In this document: positions 61,585-64,000 of the stretch, one piece after another | Layout: every line of letters begins with the position of its first letter | How positions within the stretch are numbered: the stretch's first letter is position 1 | Source: Rotaria sordida | Lineage: Eukaryota > Rotifera > Eurotatoria > Philodinida > Philodinidae | DNA length: 64,000 nt | NCBI GenBank assembly: GCA_905250125.1 | Contig: CAJNOL010000038.1 | Span: 124,001 to 188,000, forward strand | Direction: 5' to 3' | Program-made: the position numbers and the translations under genes | The notes under the pieces: generated by a model | Databases searched by the model: none | What the model was told of the DNA's origin: nothing | Seen by the model: only the letters and a program-made list of their open reading frames with translations

Positions 61585-63304
61585 ATGATTTTCTCTATTC
61601 TTTTATTTTATTGTTAAATGACGACAATGTTTGACTTATTGTCGTTAGTAATCAACTTATATTTGCTTATTTCCTTCTCTTTTTTTTTTTTCTCATTTCG
61701 GATAAATAAGATGACAGAATGTGGTGAGCATATTTAACAAATTAAAGCAAGATGGTCGATCAATTTAAAGACAGTGCAAAAGAAAAGCATCGATCTAATC
61801 AATCAGATATTGTCTTTTTCATCTCTGGAGAAATGAACGAAGACTAACATATAAATGTGAAAAAAAAAAGAAATGCAAAGACAACATAGAAATGGTTTGC
61901 TTTTTTGATTTGTCGTCATCAATTTTTTGTGACATGTCTTGAACGAATAGAAGCAAAAAAAAATAAAAAAAAAAAAGAAATTGATTTGATGACTCGTTCG
62001 TTTAGCACTTATCAGCATATGATTAAACGAGTTTTCCAATGGGAGTCGATCTTTCAATTTGAATTTAGACTCTTCACAATTGACTAATCAACATATCTTC
62101 TTTTTCCTTCTTGAAATTTTTCTTCTATTATAAGACAATCATCTGTTCATTTCAATTCGTTTTGAAATACGTAATATTGATTGAAGTTTGATACTGAGAA
62201 ATAAAAAGAATCTGAACATGAATTCTTGTAAAAGATTTATATATCTAAACGTATATACGAATTGAATAGTTTTTCTTAAATCAAGAAAGATTTTTCTTCT
62301 TCCTGATATCTTCTTACGGAAACGACCAATCCCTTTCAAAATAAATATTCCCAAACGCACACTTGATTTTATTTCTAGTGCAGGGACCGCATCGCTGTGA
62401 ACATTAGGCTGTCCCTCCTGAAGTGTTGGTCATTGTGACCCATACTAAGTTTCGGTACTTCGGAAAATAGATGTTCCGGATTTTCCTCGTATTTCTATTG
62501 GTATGTTTGAGAAATTGTGAGATTTTGCTTTTTTTTTTCATTTGTATCAAAACAAGACGACTATTTTTAGGAATTTTTTTTTTTTTTGTGAAAATTTTAC
62601 ATTGAATTAGCAACTGAAGAATTATATTAGCAGTAAGATTATTTGAACGATTGCTAAAAAAAACAGAGAGAGAGAGCGATCAGTATGACAATTCGATTGG
62701 TTATCTTAATTGATATCGAATGAAAATTTTAGCAAGTTGGATTAACTATATGAAAAAGACTGTAATGGATTTTGTAAATACGAACTAGAACTTTGAATAT
62801 CAATAAAAAACAATCTAGTACAAATATAAAATATATTCAATTAACCACGAACATATACGTACATATCATAATAATATATTAAATTTGATTGAGTCATTTA
62901 GATTTCGAATGCAGTAAGATATGATTCTCTTGCTTGTTTAGTGATAATATCATGTTTATTTTTTTTGAATTATTACAACAAGCAGAATTCTTTTCATCAT
63001 ATAGATTCATATCGGATATTGATTTCATTCGATAGCAATGTTATTTATTCTCACCAATGACTAAGCAGAACATTTATTAAAATAAAAATATAATGCTTAC
63101 ATAGACATTTTCATTCTATACATTTTAAGTATCTTCAATAGTTATTATAGGTGCAATACATAGTGCTAAACACTTCTGTATTCTTACTCATTGTTCTTTT
63201 CAATGTTAAAAAAATTTTTTTTTTTTTGTTTTTTTTTATTTTTTTTTTACAAATGATCAACTTCGTGTTTATTATATTTATCATATTACATTAGATTTTA
63301 TAAA
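61585..63304. other. Gene-free interval upstream of the homeobox gene
   Basis: This probably holds the Phox2-like promoter (nearest 61585) and the 3' UTR side of the TLC-domain gene. Only A/T runs and a short GA run (62666-62677) stand out. No exons are visible; ORFs here are T- or A-run artefacts. Confidence 0.6.
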
Positions 63305-64000
63305 TTAACTCGGTAAAATAACATGATTATCTATCATCATAACATTATCTTCAATTAATTTATCTTTTTTTCTTTCAAATTTTCGACTAATTTGATTTTT
63401 AACTAAACGATAAAATAATACAATATTTAATATACCAATTGAAGAAACACACATCACAGTAAATATATGAACTATTGGATCAAGTCGATTACGTTGTATA
63501 TATAATAATCGTAAACCAATAATAACAACACCAAAACGAAATAATATAAATGTTATATAATTTCCAATATCAATATATAATTTAAGAATTTTCTTAGAAT
63601 TATTTGATGATGATATTGGTGAATACCAACGTAAAAGTCGTCGTGCATGTAAAAAAACACTATTAATTTCAAGTGAAAGAGCATATAAACCATAACCAAT
63701 ATTACGTGTACGAATAAGTATATGTAAAAAAAATGTTATAACAGTAATATGATGAATAAGAATAGCAAATGTTGATGATGTTGAATTTTGTAAACAATCA
63801 AAAAAATCCCAAAAAAAATATCCAACACTAAAACAAATTAATGTATAATTAAAAAAATTTATATGTGATAATGGATCATCAAACATTTCTGGTGCACGTA
63901 AAATAGCAATTATAATTAATATTGAACAAATTGATGAATGTATAAAACTAAGTAATGTATTTTGTCTTAACCAATTATTATTATTATTATTACGATTATT
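63305..64000 (-). CDS. TLC-domain membrane protein, TLCD1/2-like (3' part)
   Basis: One open frame runs from the window edge (64000) to a stop at 63305-63307, giving 231 residues; the start lies outside. It opens with an Asn run and WLRQNTLLSFIHSSI, which fits the first TLC helix with its conserved Trp and the SxxHS block. It continues through SVGYFFWDFFDCL and AILIHHITVITFF, the HH motif of TLC domains. Further hydrophobic segments follow: ALSLEINSVFLHARRLL, YITFILFRFGVVIIGL and VCVSSIGILNIVLFYRL. About five to six membrane helices are visible, then a basic cytosolic tail (KFERKKDKL). TLCD1/2 proteins act at the plasma membrane in phospholipid composition. The resemblance is to this branch rather than to ceramide synthase, since no Lag motif is seen. 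No intron occurs in the visible part. Confidence 0.8.
   Translation of the reverse strand, partial: NNRNNNNNNWLRQNTLLSFIHSSICSILIIIAILRAPEMFDDPLSHINFFNYTLICFSVGYFFWDFFDCLQNSTSSTFAILIHHITVITFFLHILIRTRNIGYGLYALSLEINSVFLHARRLLRWYSPISSSNNSKKILKLYIDIGNYITFILFRFGVVIIGLRLLYIQRNRLDPIVHIFTVMCVSSIGILNIVLFYRLVKNQISRKFERKKDKLIEDNVMMIDNHVILPS

Overview
The window is strongly AT-rich nuclear DNA from an invertebrate animal. It holds seven spliced protein-coding genes, all on the minus strand, with many short (about 55-90 base) GT-AG introns. The gene set (nuclear receptor, slicer-type Argonaute, NME8-type thioredoxin/NDK protein, extended synaptotagmin, Phox2-like homeodomain protein, TLC-domain protein) is metazoan. 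Compact introns, abundant fold-back DNA elements, a DDE transposon of pogo/CENP-B type and TGTGGG-like tracts together suggest a rotifer, possibly bdelloid. That assignment is inference, not proof.

Layout: 1-4885 gene-free, with a decayed Tc1-like transposase; 4886-7753 nuclear receptor (11 exons, 543 aa); 7754-12489 gene-free, with one inverted-repeat element and an unexplained 199-aa hydrophobic ORF; 12490-18404 Argonaute (13 exons, 919 aa); 18405-20811 gene-free, with a 1.4 kb fold-back element; 20812-30474 a 31-exon, 1267-aa gene fusing thioredoxin, three NDK and four PLAT domains; 30737-31559 an unrecognised 2-exon gene; 33384-36641 a decayed pogo-like transposon carrying a telomere-like TG/CA inverted tract; 40150-48667 extended synaptotagmin (21 exons, 866 aa); 48668-53557 gene-free, with three inverted-repeat elements including an 82-bp piggyBac-like MITE; 53558-57189 an unrecognised disordered protein (4 exons, 614 aa); 59020-61584 Phox2-like homeobox gene (5 exons, 245 aa); 63305-64000 the 3' part of a TLCD-like gene running off the window.

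Exon chains were assembled by hand from reading frame, GT/AG signals and domain continuity. Every complete chain sums to a multiple of three with no internal stop. The best candidates for something undescribed are the Trx-NDK3-PLAT4 fusion, which joins two ciliary protein architectures in one gene, its first intron, which reads as AT-AC rather than GT-AG, and the long inverted-repeat elements that account for several of the long introns in otherwise compact genes. The genes show no sign of being an operon. They look like independent eukaryotic loci, with the 256-aa hypothetical gene and the NME8-like gene placed closely head to tail.
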